Source: Megalopta genalis
Lineage: Eukaryota > Arthropoda > Insecta > Hymenoptera > Halictidae
NCBI RefSeq assembly: GCF_051020955.1
Contig: NC_135018.1
Coordinates: 2,902,501-2,966,500 of the forward strand
DNA length: 64,000 nucleotides
Reading direction: 5' to 3'
In this document: piece by piece, positions 21,425 through 34,184 of the stretch
How the letters are laid out: every line of letters begins with the position of its first letter
Position numbering within the stretch: the first letter of the stretch is position 1
Position numbers and translations under genes: made by a program
The notes under the pieces: generated by a model
Seen by the model: the letters and a program-made list of their open reading frames with translations, nothing else
Databases searched by the model: none
Told to the model about the DNA's origin: nothing

Positions 21425-23036
21425 TAAGTTTTTAGCATGCACGTCTTCATTTATATATATGTAAATATAATATAAAGAGTTTTTTAACGGTAGGAAAAAT
21501 TCGAGTTACTTTAAATGATCGTTGCAGCGAATTTTTTTTATTTAAACAAACATTCTATATCGCGTTAAAAAGGAAAAGCATAGAAAACAAATATTGAATT
21601 TTCGTCGCAAACATTTTTTTTTATATTCACTGCAATTTTAAGGACGTAGCCCATGTGTGTTCGCAGGGGCTGTTTTCACCCTGGCGAAACGAATTCTGGC
21701 GGATAATAAAAATAGCTCGAAACTTGTTTCAAGGTCCCCGACAACGTTGCACACGGTTTAGGAAATAAGTCGGAATTTTCGGGTTGCCGAGCTTCCCTTG
21801 TTGGGGGTTGATTCTTTATCGATTCCTATTTCCATAAATTAAAAACAGTAACGATTGTTATTAGGTTAAATAAAGGTATTTGCTTGTTTTGGTTAATACA
21901 AAGTATGTGAAAATACGAATTTCCATTAAGAAATGCAATAATTCAATTTAATGACCAAACGTGATTGTTTTCAATCACATAATGAACAGCGCATCACTAT
22001 GATTGCATAATGATAGTCTCTTGATTAGGAAAATTTCATAGACATTGTTACAGCGTGTAATAAAATCACAGCAGCTGCCATTTAACGTTACTTCAGAGTT
22101 TCCGCGAAAATTAAAAAGCAAAAATTAGAAAACCTGTGTGAAAGTAAAAGTCGATTAAAAAACAGTTCCACCGAAATTCATGACTTGCGGCGTAATTCAT
22201 ACTGCAAGGGATTATGGGAATATCATGGAACAGAAGCACGACAAATATTTCTGCAATTGCTTCGACGAAAAAGTATGAAATTCTCGATCGTTTTGTATCC
22301 TGTTCCTCGCGTTGATTCTTTTTAATCCTCGCGTCGCATAGTTTTTACAATTCCTCCCAGACGGAAGATCAACGATTAATTAACAAAGTTTTATATAACT
22401 ATGCAAACCGTCGAACGGCCGTGGCGTCGCGACGATATCTGCAATTAAATGATTTGATTCGTTAATGAATCCGATGGAGAGAAGGAAATGAACGGCCGGT
22501 CGAAGAACAGCTCGCTATTAATCGGATTTGTTAAATCCGGTTGTGGCGGAGATTCTGCTTCGATATCGATCCGCGTCGCTCCGTAATTAAAATTGTCTCG
22601 ATTACTTTCAAGAATCTGCGATCAGCACGTAAGATCACACGTTTTCGCTAACGTTGCTATTTATTATCTCGGCTTGGGAACGGAAGAATCTTCTGTGTGT
22701 TCATTGCTTCGCATCATATTCTCCGGTAATCGTTATTAAGTTAATTATTCGTTAAAGAGTAAGTTATTATTAATTACGTTATCACATAATATATATTATG
22801 CGAGACGAAGTCAATTGCAAGAATTTCAATGCATTTCGTCGGAATATTTTCTTCAAGATCGCTCGAGGAAATGTTTGTGCTAACATAATTTGATTCACGT
22901 TATTGAACGAAAAGAAATTAAATTAAATTGAATAAATATAACTAGGTAATAAATACTTTGTCCGGGACATTATTTGTTCATTTCTGATATCGGTGAGGAA
23001 TGCAAAGTAAATTAATCGATACCCATAATGCCAGTT
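21425..23036. other. Unassigned sequence
   Basis: About 1.6 kb without a recognisable gene, tandem array or element. Only short frames are present. Confidence 0.4.
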
Positions 23037-23552
23037 TTAACCCTTTGCATTCGAGTGGCGACTTTGAGGCATCGCCAAAATTGTTCTATCACGGTTCCAA
23101 GATCAATATTTATATTATCAAAGCTTAGGTTACAATAATAATATACATATATATGAGGCACCACTAAAATTGTTATATCACGGTTTCAAGATCAATATTT
23201 ATATTATATATATAATATAAAAATAAAATATAAAAATATATTATTATATTTATAATGATAATAATAATACGATTAATAATTTTTGTAACCTAAGCTTTGA
23301 TAATATAAATATTGATCTTGGAACCGTGATATAACAATTTTAGTGGTGCCTCATATACATATTATATATATTATATATATATTATATATACGTATTATAT
23401 ATACATATCATATCATTAAGCGTAACCTGTTGTATGAATCACAAGACTCGATTTCATACGCATAAAATGCACTTTGTCATATAAAATGGAAATATTATAT
23501 AAATCAGAAAAATTATTTTAGAGTTAAAATGGCTTCGAGCGCAAAGGATTAA
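23037..23552 (-). mobile_element. TTAA-flanked MITE family C, copy 1, with internal hairpin
   Basis: The element is 23041-23548 (508 bp) with TTAA at 23037-23040 and 23549-23552. Left end CCCTTTGCATTCGAG; right end, reversed, TCCTTTGCGCTCGAAG. It is twice the length of the other copies because the segment around GAGGCACCACTAAAATTG is present again as its reverse complement (arms about 23155-23205 and 23300-23354), making a large foldback around an AT-rich loop. Confidence 0.8.
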
Positions 23553-24000
23553 TTATCAAGACAGTTTGTCGTCCGAAACGTGTAGATTAATTCCACGTTT
23601 GTAAGCGGAATCGAAAGAACCCGACGGTAATCTTAACGATTCACGAAGTAGGCTACAGAAATAATTACACACTGTTAAGAGGCTCGTGCACGGAATACTA
23701 ACGACAGGATTAATGTCTCGATGGCACAATTAACGGTGAAATTTGACGCGCGACGACACGTAGCCGACGTCGAACGGCAACGGAACGTTGCCTCCAGCAA
23801 CGATAATCCTTAAACGATGCTTTCCCGTATCAAAGTTCGCTTCGTAGTACCTTCTTGCACACGTAGCTGCGCTTCTATTTTACAAAGATCAACGATCGCG
23901 TCATATCGACACTTCTCTATCGAACTCGTTCGCGTCGCCGTTTTTCGCGTCGCCGAGACACGTGGACCCACGCGAACGTTCCCGCGCCGATATAATGTAA
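23553..24000. other. Unassigned sequence
   Basis: No supported gene. A 112-codon frame at 23817-24155 runs into the AT tract and is a chance frame. Confidence 0.35.
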
Positions 24001-24155
24001 ATTATATTATGATATTATTATATATTATATATATATTATATTATATTAAATATTTATATATTATATTATATATATATATTATATATTTATATATTATATT
24101 ATATATATTATATATTATATTATATTATGATATATTATATTATATTATGATATAA
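24001..24155. repeat. AT-rich low-complexity tract
   Basis: TATATTATATTA-type repeats bounded by two occurrences of TTCCCGCGCC (about 23979 and 24157). Confidence 0.9.
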
Positions 24156-24265
24156 TTCCCGCGCCAATTTAATAATAAACGTTAGCTACACGTTATGCTG
24201 AAATTTTTCTCAACGCGATCGTTACCAGCGTCGCGCTTAATCATCGGGTAAACGATTAAGTCGAC

Positions 24266-24797
24266 ACGAAAGAAAGAAGGAATTCATTAAAGTGAGGTAA
24301 ATCGTGAAAATGGTGTCTCGCGTATCGCGATCCATGAAAGAAAATTCGATCAGACTTCGATTCGTTGCAGAGGACGTTTTTTGCTAATCCTGGATGGTAC
24401 AATGCTCATAAATTGGAATTTTATGCATTTATGGGGAAAGTGTACAGACGAAACGTAAAATAGTGAAGAAAATTCGAGGAAACTAAAAATGTCGCTACGT
24501 TAATCGCAACTTATTAAAATTATTTAAGGGATACGAAAGAAAGAACGAATTCATTAAAGTGACGTAAATCATGAAAATGACGTCTCGCGTATCGCGATCC
24601 ATGAAAGAAAATTCGATCAGACTTCGATTCGTTGCAGAGGACGTTTTTTGCTAATCCTGGATGGTACAATGCTCATAAATAGGAATTTTATGCATTTATG
24701 GGGAAAGTGTACAGACGAAACGTAAAATAGTGAAGAAAATTCGAGGAAACTAAAAATGTCGCTACGTTAATCGCGACTTATTAAAATTATTTAAGAG
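24266..24797. repeat. 267-bp tandem duplication
   Basis: Two near-identical consecutive copies; AATTCATTAAAGTGA begins at 24281 and 24548. Shared words include GAGGACGTTTTTTGCTAATC. Very few differences suggest a recent duplication. Confidence 0.92.
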
Positions 24798-24833
24798 ATA
24801 AAACAGATTTTTACTAATCTACGTACAGTAAAT

Positions 24834-24947
24834 TCTGCCTAATTGACTCTCAGCTTGGAGACAAAAATGGACAATATTTCTCCTCTTCCTAATTTAATTT
24901 AATTTTATGTGTACAAGCTGAGGGTCAATTAGGGAGAATTTACTGTA
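24834..24947. mobile_element. Foldback MITE family H, short copy 2
   Basis: TACAGTAAATTCTGCCTAAT at the left pairs with ATTAGGGAGAATTTACTGTA at the right. At 114 bp it is shorter than other copies and lacks the inner GAGCCGCAAGGCTCG stem, so it is an internally deleted version. Confidence 0.8.
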
Positions 24948-26040
24948 CTCCCTTTTCGTAGCCTTAAACCTTTGCCTTTCTTGTTTTTCGAGACAAATAT
25001 ACACATAATTCTCTCTGTAAACTAACAAATTTTTTGTTCGTATAAAACAAAATTCGCCATTAAAAATCCTGTTAGATTGTGTCATTATAATTGAACTTTC
25101 TCATCACCGTGCTTTTGAAAATGTGGTTTCAAGTTAGCTAAAGCTGATTTCAGGATATGCAAACGAAATTGTGTGGATAATTATTATTATTCGTAATCCA
25201 ACGACGGCGTTCGGATTGCAACATTTCCTACGATTCCCGCCGCGCTCTTTACGAACGTACCTGGATTTTTTTGCTTTCCGCGTGTATCGTGTGCTCAGCC
25301 GGTGACCTACATCTTCGGCCGACAGGTATTTGTACCATATTATGCCATAAGGATAAAATATAGTCGTCTATAACTGCTGAATTTCCTGCTGCATGCGGGA
25401 CGGAGTATCGGCAAAGGATTTAAGAGTTTCTCAAATGGGAAAAAGAAATCGACGGGGGACATTAAGTAGGCCACTCGAACGGTATGCCGTGTTGCTCGTA
25501 ACACATAGGGACTACTAATTAGATGGATGATCGATAGGCCGCCTAATTAACAACTCGAACCGCATAAGGACGCTTTAATTAGATTGGCCAAGAAGACAGG
25601 CAGCTACAACGGAAGCTCGGATTTCCATTTTCGCGTGCTGCTATCGCTGACACCACGAAACGGGACAGATTAAAGGGAACAATGGTTCGGTGACATTTCA
25701 TTCAGCAGCCACTCTTGTCCAAAAGAGAAAAACGCGCAAAAAGGAAACTATCGTTGAAGTATTAAACGAAACCCTTCACGTTCCACTGTCTGTTTTGCGT
25801 GAACGTAGTATGCGAAATTTTAATTAAATTTTGATTTATCGCGTAGCAACGGAGCCTAAAAGAATTACCTTTCTATTAAATTAATTAATCGATTAATACA
25901 AAGCTATCGAATTCATCAGTTTTCGATCTCGCGAAAAGCATTATTAACAAGAATAGAGTAGAAATGCATAGAAAAACTAAAATAATTTGTTTTTAAATAT
26001 ATGTTGGTTCTCGATAGAATTATGACCAACGTATGTTTTA
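24948..26040. other. Unassigned sequence
   Basis: Mixed composition with a GC-richer part at about 25200-25700. No gene, splice structure or repeat family recognised. Confidence 0.4.
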
Positions 26041-26079
26041 AATAACCAACATATGTTTTAGGAAAAATTAGTTTAAGTT

Positions 26080-26124
<45 letters not shown>

Positions 26125-26230
26125 TGTTGGAGCGAGTCAATTTCACTCATTTACAATTTTATTGCTATATAAATATATATAAATATAACATAATTATGAC
26201 CAACGTATGTTTTAGAAAAAATTAGTTTAA

Positions 26231-26264
<34 letters not shown>

Positions 26265-26276
26265 TATATATATATA

Positions 26277-26336
<60 letters not shown>

Positions 26337-26390
26337 GCAATAAAATTGTAAATGAGTGAAATTGACTCGCTCCGGCAATCCAGTGTTAAA
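26041..26390. repeat. Inverted and direct repeats around (CT)n(AT)n tracts
   Basis: GACCAACGTATGTTTTA occurs at about 26024 and 26197, each followed by TTAGTTTAAGTTT(CT)n(AT)n. Between and after lie inverted arms: GGAGCGAGTCAATTTCACTC at 26130 and its reverse complement GAGTGAAATTGACTCGCTCC at 26354, so the whole can fold back. Confidence 0.85.
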
Positions 26391-26811
26391 TTCTCTGATA
26401 TAATTAAGATTAATATTTCGTTTCGCCGTTTCCCAAATGAAAGCGAGAAGCTCTGCTGCGAGTTGCTCTTTTAGTGACAGTAAAAACTGTCTCGCTACGT
26501 TGCATCGGGCAAAAAGACTTGGTAGAAATCTGCTGCAGGCGACTTCTCACGGTGTCGAACATCGCAGTTCACGTCCGTGCGTCCTCGGATTTGTGAATCC
26601 TGCTAGAACAAAGTTCTTCCGTCTCACTGCACTGACTAACACCTTTCTGCAGTAAGTATGCGACGATACAAGTTCATAAAATTCGATTGAAGAAACATTG
26701 AAAACGGAAATTTCAACGCAATCCACAGTAGCGAATTTTTATTGTTTATTGACACGTGTGTATCGTTCACTGATCAAAATTATTGCTAAGATAATTTATA
26801 GTTCATTTAAT
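26391..26811. other. Unassigned sequence
   Basis: A 72-codon plus frame at 26437-26655 has no recognisable domain. Confidence 0.35.
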
Positions 26812-27585
26812 TCATAGTAACTTTATCATTTATTTCAATTGTCTTCTTAACATTTTGGCATGTATAGATTATATTTTTCGAGATATAACTTAATATTCTC
26901 GAATAACTAAATGATAGACAATAACATAATATTTTTTTTATATAAAAATATTTATTTTATCTAGATTTCTATAGTAAAGGAAGAGAAGTAATGTAATTTT
27001 ATGCTTATAGTAACTTTATAATTTATTTCAATTGCCTTCTTAACATTTTGGCATATATAGATTATATTTTAAGATATAATTCAACATTCTCGAATAATTA
27101 AATAGTAGACAATAACACAATATTTGTTTTTATATAAAAATATATATTTTATCTAGATTTCTATAGTAAATGAAGAGAAGTAATATAATCTTATGCTTAT
27201 AGTAACTTTATAATTTATTTCAATTGTTTGCTTAACATTTTGGCATATATAGATTATGTTTTAAGATATAATTCAATATTCTCGAATAATTGAATAGTAG
27301 ACAATAACACAATATTTGTTTTTATATAAAAATATATATTTTATCTAGATTTCTATAGTAAATGAAGAGAAGTAATATAATCTTATGCTTATAGTAACTT
27401 TATAATTTATTTCAATTGTTTTCTTAACATTTTGGCATATATAGATTATGTTTTAAGATATAATTCAATATTCTCGAATAATTAAATAGTAGACAATAAC
27501 ACAATATTTGTTTTTATATAAAAATATTTATTTCATCTAGATTTCTACAGTAAACGCGGAGAAGTAATATCAATTTATGCTTACA
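26812..27585. repeat. 192-bp tandem repeat, four units
   Basis: AGTAACTTTAT begins at 26816, 27009, 27201 and 27393 (spacing 193, 192, 192). Units share ACATTTTGGCATATATAG and TATCTAGATTTCTATAGTAA. The first is the most diverged. Confidence 0.93.
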
Positions 27586-27799
27586 AAAGGGAAAACAAAA
27601 TATGAATATTATTCTCAAAAAATTATGTTATTTTTATGGGATTAAAGAACGATGATATTCATTTAGGATGATTTGCGAAGATGGGTCACTTTGAAGCCGT
27701 GCAGCCGCGTCCAAAATGAACGATTGATAAAAAAAGATCGTAGCACATAATAAGCCACGTGTTCAATCGACTACTAGCGTAAATTATGCATTATGGGGT

Positions 27800-27985
27800 C
27801 AGTTTTTAGAACCGACATTTTTCTGTTTTTCGCATGGAAACCGACCACTGCGCGACGTCCGTATAGGAGCACTCGTTATGCCGCCCACTCCGCTTACACT
27901 CCGCGGTCGGGTCACGTTACCTGCCCTAATTCCTTCGGTTTGAAATGTAGCTTATTTTTCTGGTTTCCATGGTCAACGTTATCTT
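27800..27985. repeat. Possible diverged relative of the GC-rich palindrome at 43722-43986
   Basis: GTCACGTTACCTGCCC, TTTGAAATGTAGC and TTTCCATGGTCAACGTT align with the right half of the element at 43880-43986 (GTTACCTATCCCC, TTGAAATCTGGCC, TACCATGGTCACGTT). The left half is not clearly related. Confidence 0.35.
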
Positions 27986-28204
27986 CAACAGTCCCACGAA
28001 ATTGTTCTCTCGACCGCGTTTCTGCTGCGGATCGCAGATTCCACGAGAGACATCGACGGTAAACATACTTCGAAAATTATGGGGAAAATAAAATGTTCCG
28101 TAAAAAAGAATCGCAAGTGCTCGCACCTGGAGGCAACTGTGTGGATAATAAATAGTACCATGAAGTACGAGAGCCAATGAAATTGTCCATGCGCCTCGCA
28201 GTAT

Positions 28205-28836
28205 GTCGCGGGGGTCTAGTTTGAGGTTATGTAAATATTACTTTTCCCATTGGGGGTCCATGAGCACTCCACGTGGATAATATTATAATTGGATAATATT
28301 ATAAAATATATAATATTATATATTGGATAATATTATAAAATATATAATATTATATATCGGATAATATTTTAAAATATATAATATTATATATTGGATAATA
28401 TTTTAAAATATATAATATTATACATTGGATAATATTATATATTGGATAATATTATAAAATATATAATATTATATATTGGATAATATTTTAAAATATATAA
28501 TATTATATATTGGATAATATTATAAAATATATAATATTATATATTGGATAATATTATAAAATATATAATATTATATATTGGATAATATTTTAAAATATAT
28601 AATATTATATATTGGATAATATTATAAAATATATAATATTATATATTGGATAATATTTTAAAATATATAATATTATATATATTGGATAATATTATAAAAT
28701 ATATAATATTATATATTGGATAATATCATAAAATATATAATATGATATATTGGATAATATATAAGTCGTGGGGGTCTAGTTTGAGGTTATGTAAATATTA
28801 CTTTTCTCGTTGGGGGTCCATGAGCACTCCACGTGC
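28205..28836. repeat. AT-rich 34-36-bp tandem array bounded by 70-bp direct repeats
   Basis: Direct repeats at about 28205-28273 and 28763-28836 share GGGGGTCTAGTTTGAGGTTA and GGGGGTCCATGAGCACTCC. Between them is an array of TTGGATAATATTATAAAAT plus ATATAATATTATATA units, alternating in places with a TTTTAAAA variant. No transposon termini are seen at the direct repeats. Confidence 0.9.
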
Positions 28837-28929
28837 TCAAAATATATAATAATTATATAAAATCTATAAATTTCTGACTCATGACGACAACTGTAGTTGA
28901 AGAGGCTATATTAAAATTAAATGTTATAA

Positions 28930-29045
28930 AATGTTATTCCATTGACATTAAATGTTCTTTCAATTGACATTAAATGTCATTTCATTGACATTAAATATCA
29001 TTTCATTTGACATTAAATATCATTTCATTTGACATTAAATGTCAT
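28930..29045. repeat. 18-19-bp TTTCATTTGACATTAAAT minisatellite
   Basis: About six units of CATTTGACATTAAATRTCATT with small variations; each unit is itself weakly palindromic (GACATTAAATGTC). Confidence 0.88.
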
Positions 29046-30080
29046 TCCATAACATGAACCTTTTACAACAATTTGCTTACATTTCCATTTTTTCAAATAA
29101 AACCACCCAGTGCTTTCTTTCCGAGACATTTCCATATTGATAGAAAATTCTTTGCTCGCATTACAACGATAATGAGAAATATAATGCCACGTCGATAAAT
29201 TCCTGTTGCCGGGACTGTAACCGCCTGTCGACTCTCTCCGAACTGGATTTCTTATTTCACCATAATTCGTCGAACCAATTTCTGATAATATCGTTTCCCC
29301 TCTCGCTTTCGTCCCGGATTTTGCAAATCGTGCGCCGATCATTTTTTGGCCGACAGAATATTACTTATCGATCCAGGATTAACCGCGGCATGCTCCGGAC
29401 TCCGGAGACCGCTTCGACTGTGATTCTTTTCGTGAAAGAAGATGATACGCTCTGTCGTTCGAGCCGCCGCGCCGCGGCCGGCTAACCACGCTTAATCCTT
29501 TTTCACTCTGGTTGCTTTCGTAATCGCGTCAGGGGGTACATTAAATAAACTCCGCCCGGTAATGTAAGCAAGCTCGACCGTCCTTGATCATACCGGAAGA
29601 TTGAAATTCTTTCTCGTTCGCGTCTTGTAAACTTTCAGGGCCGACGCCGCATTTAATTTCAGCACCGAGTTCACTACGGTTCGCGTCGCGTCGCGCAGCA
29701 TCGCAGCTTGAATCTCGGAGACTAGAATCGAAGATGTCACTGATTCGTATCGATCCAGAACCGTAATTGTACTCTGTCGAAACGTCGAACCAATCATGTT
29801 TGTGCACAAGGAAGTTCGAGAAATTTAATAAAAATACTGGGATAACTGTCGGTATTACTGCGAACGTCCCGAATGTTGCGGTGTTTCATAAAAGTAATCG
29901 AATCTAACGTTCTTTTAGTGCGCAATCTTCTAAAAATGAGTGTCATAATTTTTTTTTTAATGTTTTATACTGATAATTTATGACACACGAGTAACAGCAA
30001 TCGCAATTTTCATTGAATTATTTGATGTTCGGAAGCTTATGAAAACGTCGAGGTTAAATATTAGAAAAATAATACCAAGA
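29046..30080. other. Unassigned sequence
   Basis: Includes a GC-rich patch at about 29380-29500. Minus-strand frames at 29025-29342 and 29541-29807 lack recognisable domains. Confidence 0.4.
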
Positions 30081-30084
30081 AAAC

Positions 30085-31030
30085 CTTAAAAACTGTTTTA
30101 CTTGTAATGAAAGATGTTAATTGACATAACAGTACTATACTGTGACTCGTGTCGTTTTCTAGAAGAAATAAAAATACCTTAACTTCATTTTTTCCCTCGC
30201 AGAGTAGTTCGATGCCTCGATGTTTCATCAATCTTCCAAAAAAAACTATTTTACTTGTAATAAAAGATGTTAATTGACATAACAGTACTATACTGTGCCT
30301 CGTGTCGTTTTCTAAAAAAAATAAAAATACCTTAACAATCTTTTTTTTCCCTCGCAGATTAGTTCAATGCCTCGACGTTTTATCAATCTACCAAAAAAAA
30401 ACTGTTTTACTTGTAATGAAAGATGCTAATTAACATAACAGTACTATACTGTGCCTCGTGTCGTTTTCTAAAAAAAAATAAAAATACCTTAACAATCTTT
30501 TTTTTCCCTCGCACAGTAGTTCAATGCCTCGACGTTTTATCAATCTTCAAAAAAAAACTGTTTTACTTGTAATGAAAGATGCTAATTAACATAACAGTAC
30601 TACACTGTGCCTCGTGTCGTTTTCTAAAAGAAATAAAAATACCTTAACTTTTTGTTTCTTTTTTTTCCCTCGCAGAGTAGTTCAATGCCTCGACGTTTTA
30701 TCAATCTTCCAAAAAAAAACTGTTTTACTTCTAATGAAAGATGCTAATTAACATAACAGTACTACACTGTGCCTCGTGTCGTTTTCTAAAAGAAATAAAA
30801 ATACCTTAACTTTTTGTTTCTTTTTTTTCCCTCGCAGAGTAGTTCAATGCCTCGACGTTTTATCAATCTTCCAAAAAAAAACTGTTTTACTTCTAATGAA
30901 AGATGCTAATTAACATAACAGTACTACACTGTGCCTCGTGTCGTTTTTTAGAAAAAATAAAAATACCTTAACAATCTTTTTTTTCCCTCGCAGCCTCCCC
31001 CCTCAATGCCTCGACGTTTCATCAATCTTC
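30085..31030 (+). repeat. 152-162-bp tandem repeat with a 3' splice-site-like motif in each unit
   Basis: Six units; TTTTACTTGTAATGAAAGATG-type starts are at about 30097, 30249, 30405, 30561, 30723 and 30885. Each holds TAACAATCTTTTTTTTCCC or a variant, then CTCGCAG and GTAGTTCAATGCCTCGACG. A pyrimidine tract ending in CAG after CTAATTAAC resembles an acceptor with a branch site. The last unit is followed by ordinary sequence after GCAG. Use as splice sites is only a possibility. Confidence 0.9.
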
Positions 31031-31081
31031 CCGGCGCAATCCGAATCGAGATTAAAATTCGCCAATTTGATTATCTTGCTG

Positions 31082-31082
<1 letters not shown>

Positions 31083-31127
<45 letters not shown>
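31083..31127 (+). repeat. (GA)n microsatellite
   Basis: About 20 GA dinucleotides with one AA interruption. Confidence 0.95.
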
Positions 31128-31129
<2 letters not shown>

Positions 31130-31130
31130 A

Positions 31131-32289
31131 AGGGATCGAATTGTACCTCTGTCAACGGAGAGCGTTCCAGTTCATTACCAACTTGTAACTCGAAACTTCT
31201 GATCGAAACGCAATCCGACGATGTTTTCGCGAATTTTTCCTCCGGCGTGTATTCTGTTTTACGATTCAGCTTTGCGTACGTAAACATCTCGTGATTGGGA
31301 ATTTTCGTAACAGAATGCGATTACATTGCGCCGAGTAATTGGCGAACGTTCGTACGCAGGAACGATTGATTGATTTGTCACGTGTGAATCGTGGAACGTG
31401 AAAATGTTACGTGTACAATATTTTATGAATTTCGCGCGCCGCTAATGCTCGCGAAACATTTTTTTTATTCACTATTCGAGGTAAACGTGACAGGTAATTT
31501 CAATTGCGGTCCACTTCGGTCGGCCTTCGAACGAAAACGCCTACGACGTTTCAGTTTGCTCTATGATTTCGAGATTAACATTTTCGCCCCGTTCGGACGC
31601 AAACGGGATTAACGCGTTCGTTGCTTAAATAAAATCAAATAATATGGTTTCAGATATTTGTATTTTTACGATTTATTCGGTCTCGATTTATTCCACCGAA
31701 ATGAGAGTCTCGCGTTTCTCCGGAAAGAATATTTCGTATTTATTCCCGTTGCAGTTGTTACAATCGAAAATTAAGCAATCACGGCGGAACACGTTACTGT
31801 TCGATTATGTTCCATTTTTCGAACTCGAAAATCGCCCGTGTATAGAATATTCGTACGTATTCGTTTGTAACACGGAATATGAGATTAATCACGATAATGA
31901 TCTCTTCTGTTCTAAAAGATAATCTATTTACAATGACTTGTTACGTACAGCATTTATTCTACATTTATTCTACAGTCGTACATACTTGTTATTCTACATT
32001 TTTATATTGTTCGAAAAGCACGACCTTTACAATCGATTGCATAAATTGCATAAATTCTTCCTCAAAGATGATAAAAGTCTTTTCACGCGGTAACTCGAAG
32101 CCGTCTTTGAAATGTAGGTTCAGTGAATTCGAAATCTTCTGCGGCATTGACTAAGATCACACCGACATTTCATTACGATATGCCCCAACTGCGTTTTGCA
32201 TACTTTTCTCGTTCCACTGATTGCAGATTCTATTCGATATACACTGTGGCGCACAAGAAACTGTTGGCTTCGTAGAATTTAATCATAGT
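31131..32289. other. Unassigned sequence
   Basis: Overlapping short frames (31391-31612, 31644-31922, 31879-32154 plus) lack domains. No gene supported. Confidence 0.35.
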
Positions 32290-32541
32290 TTAACCCTTTG
32301 CACTCGAAGCTATTTCAATCGTGAACCTAAAATAATTTTTCCGACTTACAGTATTTCCATTTTATATGACAATGTGCATTTTATGCATACGAAATTGTGT
32401 CTTGTGGCGATCCGTGGTTACAGTTACACTTTTAGCAATTTTTAAAAATCTAAACTTTGTTAATACACAAAAATGATCTTGGAACGTGATATAACAATCT
32501 TAGTGGTGCCTGAAAGTCACCACTCGAGTGCAAAGGGTTGA
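32290..32541 (+). mobile_element. TTAA-flanked MITE family C, copy 2
   Basis: The element is 32294-32537 (244 bp). Ends CCCTTTGCACTCGAAG and CTCGAGTGCAAAGGG. Left flank TTAA; the right flank is TTGA, best read as a mutated TTAA. Shares TATGACAATGTGCATTTTAT and GTGATATAACAAT with other copies. Confidence 0.85.
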
Positions 32542-32651
32542 AAATTTTGCTGCAAGCGTATTTCGCTCCATGATTCGTGTAATAATCCAAAACATTACCA
32601 CAATATACGTAACAATATTGCAACAATATAGGAAACGCGAGAACGTCAGAT

Positions 32652-32902
32652 TTAACTCTTTGCACTCGAAGCCATTTTAACTGTAAATCATAAATAATTT
32701 CTCTGACTTATAGTATTTCCATTTTATATGACAATGTGCATTTTATGCGTATGAAATTTCGTCTTGTTGTAGTGACTCGTGCAACAATTACACTGTTAAC
32801 AATGTTTTAAATGTAATCTTTGTTAATATAAAAATTACCTTGGAACGTGATATAACAATTTTAGTGGTGCCTCAGAGTCGCCATCCGAGTGCAAAGGGTT
32901 AA
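32652..32902 (+). mobile_element. TTAA-flanked MITE family C, copy 3
   Basis: The element is 32656-32898 (243 bp) between TTAA at 32652-32655 and 32899-32902. Same orientation as copy 2, only 114 bp downstream. Ends CTCTTTGCACTCGAAG and CCGAGTGCAAAGGG. Confidence 0.88.
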
Positions 32903-34068
32903 CCGTAAGATGACCGAAGATTCAGAAATAAAATTTCTTTATTTATGTATCAAAAACAATTATGTGCCACATCCTGCATAGTCGATGAAAATTGTACTAG
33001 TCCTAGCCACGATTTTACGTCAATTTGGAGAGAATAACAGTTTGCAGATGCTTTTCACAGCTAGTTGTTTCATGTAATAAATAATTAGGAATTTATTCAC
33101 TAGCTTCGATTTGGGTGACCAGTCGACGCATTCGGCAACCGTTGATAATTAAGCAATTGTTCTCATTCAATTAAACGATCAGTATTCAATTTCAATTGAA
33201 TTCATCAATTTTATATGATTTAATTGAAATTTTTGTGAAATAAATAGCTTAGAATCGCCAAATTTAATGGACATTTTATCGAGTCTAGATAAATTCTAAT
33301 CAAACCTCGCCATTCTCCCAACTTTTATACACAAATTGCATTATACCTTATCATTATATCTATATATTTAATTCACTGTTTAAGTGAAAAGCTCGACACA
33401 GACATTAAAAAGTAATCGATTAGCCGGCCGTCATTCGCAGCCCGGACTCGATCGAACGAAACATTAAAAAATCGTCGATTTCATCGCGCGGCAATTTAAC
33501 CGAAGCCACCAACCAACAATCTTCCGTTATAAATTGTTTCTGGTTTGCTGTTTCACCGCGCGGCCCGAGCTCAATTAAACGCGGAAAACTGGAATCAAGA
33601 AGATGCTCCGGTCGTTTCGTTAGTCTTCGTCTATCGTGACGGAAGCCGGGTTCGTTAGAGATCAAGTAGCAGCCAATCAGACAATCGAGCTTTAATTTAA
33701 TCCAGTACTTTTCAGAGCTTCGTGCTCGACGCCGACGGAATCGTCTCCGCCGGTGTCGCGGAAGTGTGTACAAGGATCTCGGATGAAAGGCTCCGCAATT
33801 AATGGGATATCCTCTAACTGTACTGTGCCGCGGCGCGAAATTAGTAGGCAGGTGTCGTTTGCGGCGGATTCGGAGTAATTGCGCGAAAGGAGCAGTCCGC
33901 GGCGGATGCTGCAAAACAGATCGAATGTCGTAATTACAATCTGTTTGAGCTAGACTCTCTGATTGGCTTGCTTCCGCCGCGGCGACGACATGGAATCTCA
34001 ACGATTTTCGACACCGCGAAATGCTAGACGACGCGATATCATCGAAGCCTCGAAACGATATTTTATAC
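32903..34068. other. Unassigned sequence with a long minus-strand frame
   Basis: A 193-codon frame (33420-34001, minus) is the longest non-repetitive frame nearby. It is Arg-rich with a HRRRRFRRRRARSS stretch, has no domain I recognise, and lies in a GC-richer patch. I regard it as probably non-coding, but it is the best host-ORF candidate in this part. Confidence 0.25.
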
Positions 34069-34184
34069 TATTGGGTTGGCAACTAAGTAATTGCCGATTT
34101 CAGTTATAGATGTCTCTCACTCCCATTTTTATGATATCCGTAAATGTTATATTATAAAATTATTATTATTATTATTATTAATAG
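34069..34184 (+). mobile_element. Truncated mariner: isolated left end
   Basis: After a TA (34069-34070) the sequence TTGGGTTGGCAACTAAGTAA begins at 34071 and matches the first ~100 bp of the element at 34523. It breaks off at the (ATT)n run, after which the sequence is unrelated. No right end is present. Confidence 0.85.

Noticed and set aside
33420..34001. 193-codon minus frame
   Set aside because: Arg-rich, no domain; kept only as a low-confidence note because of its length.
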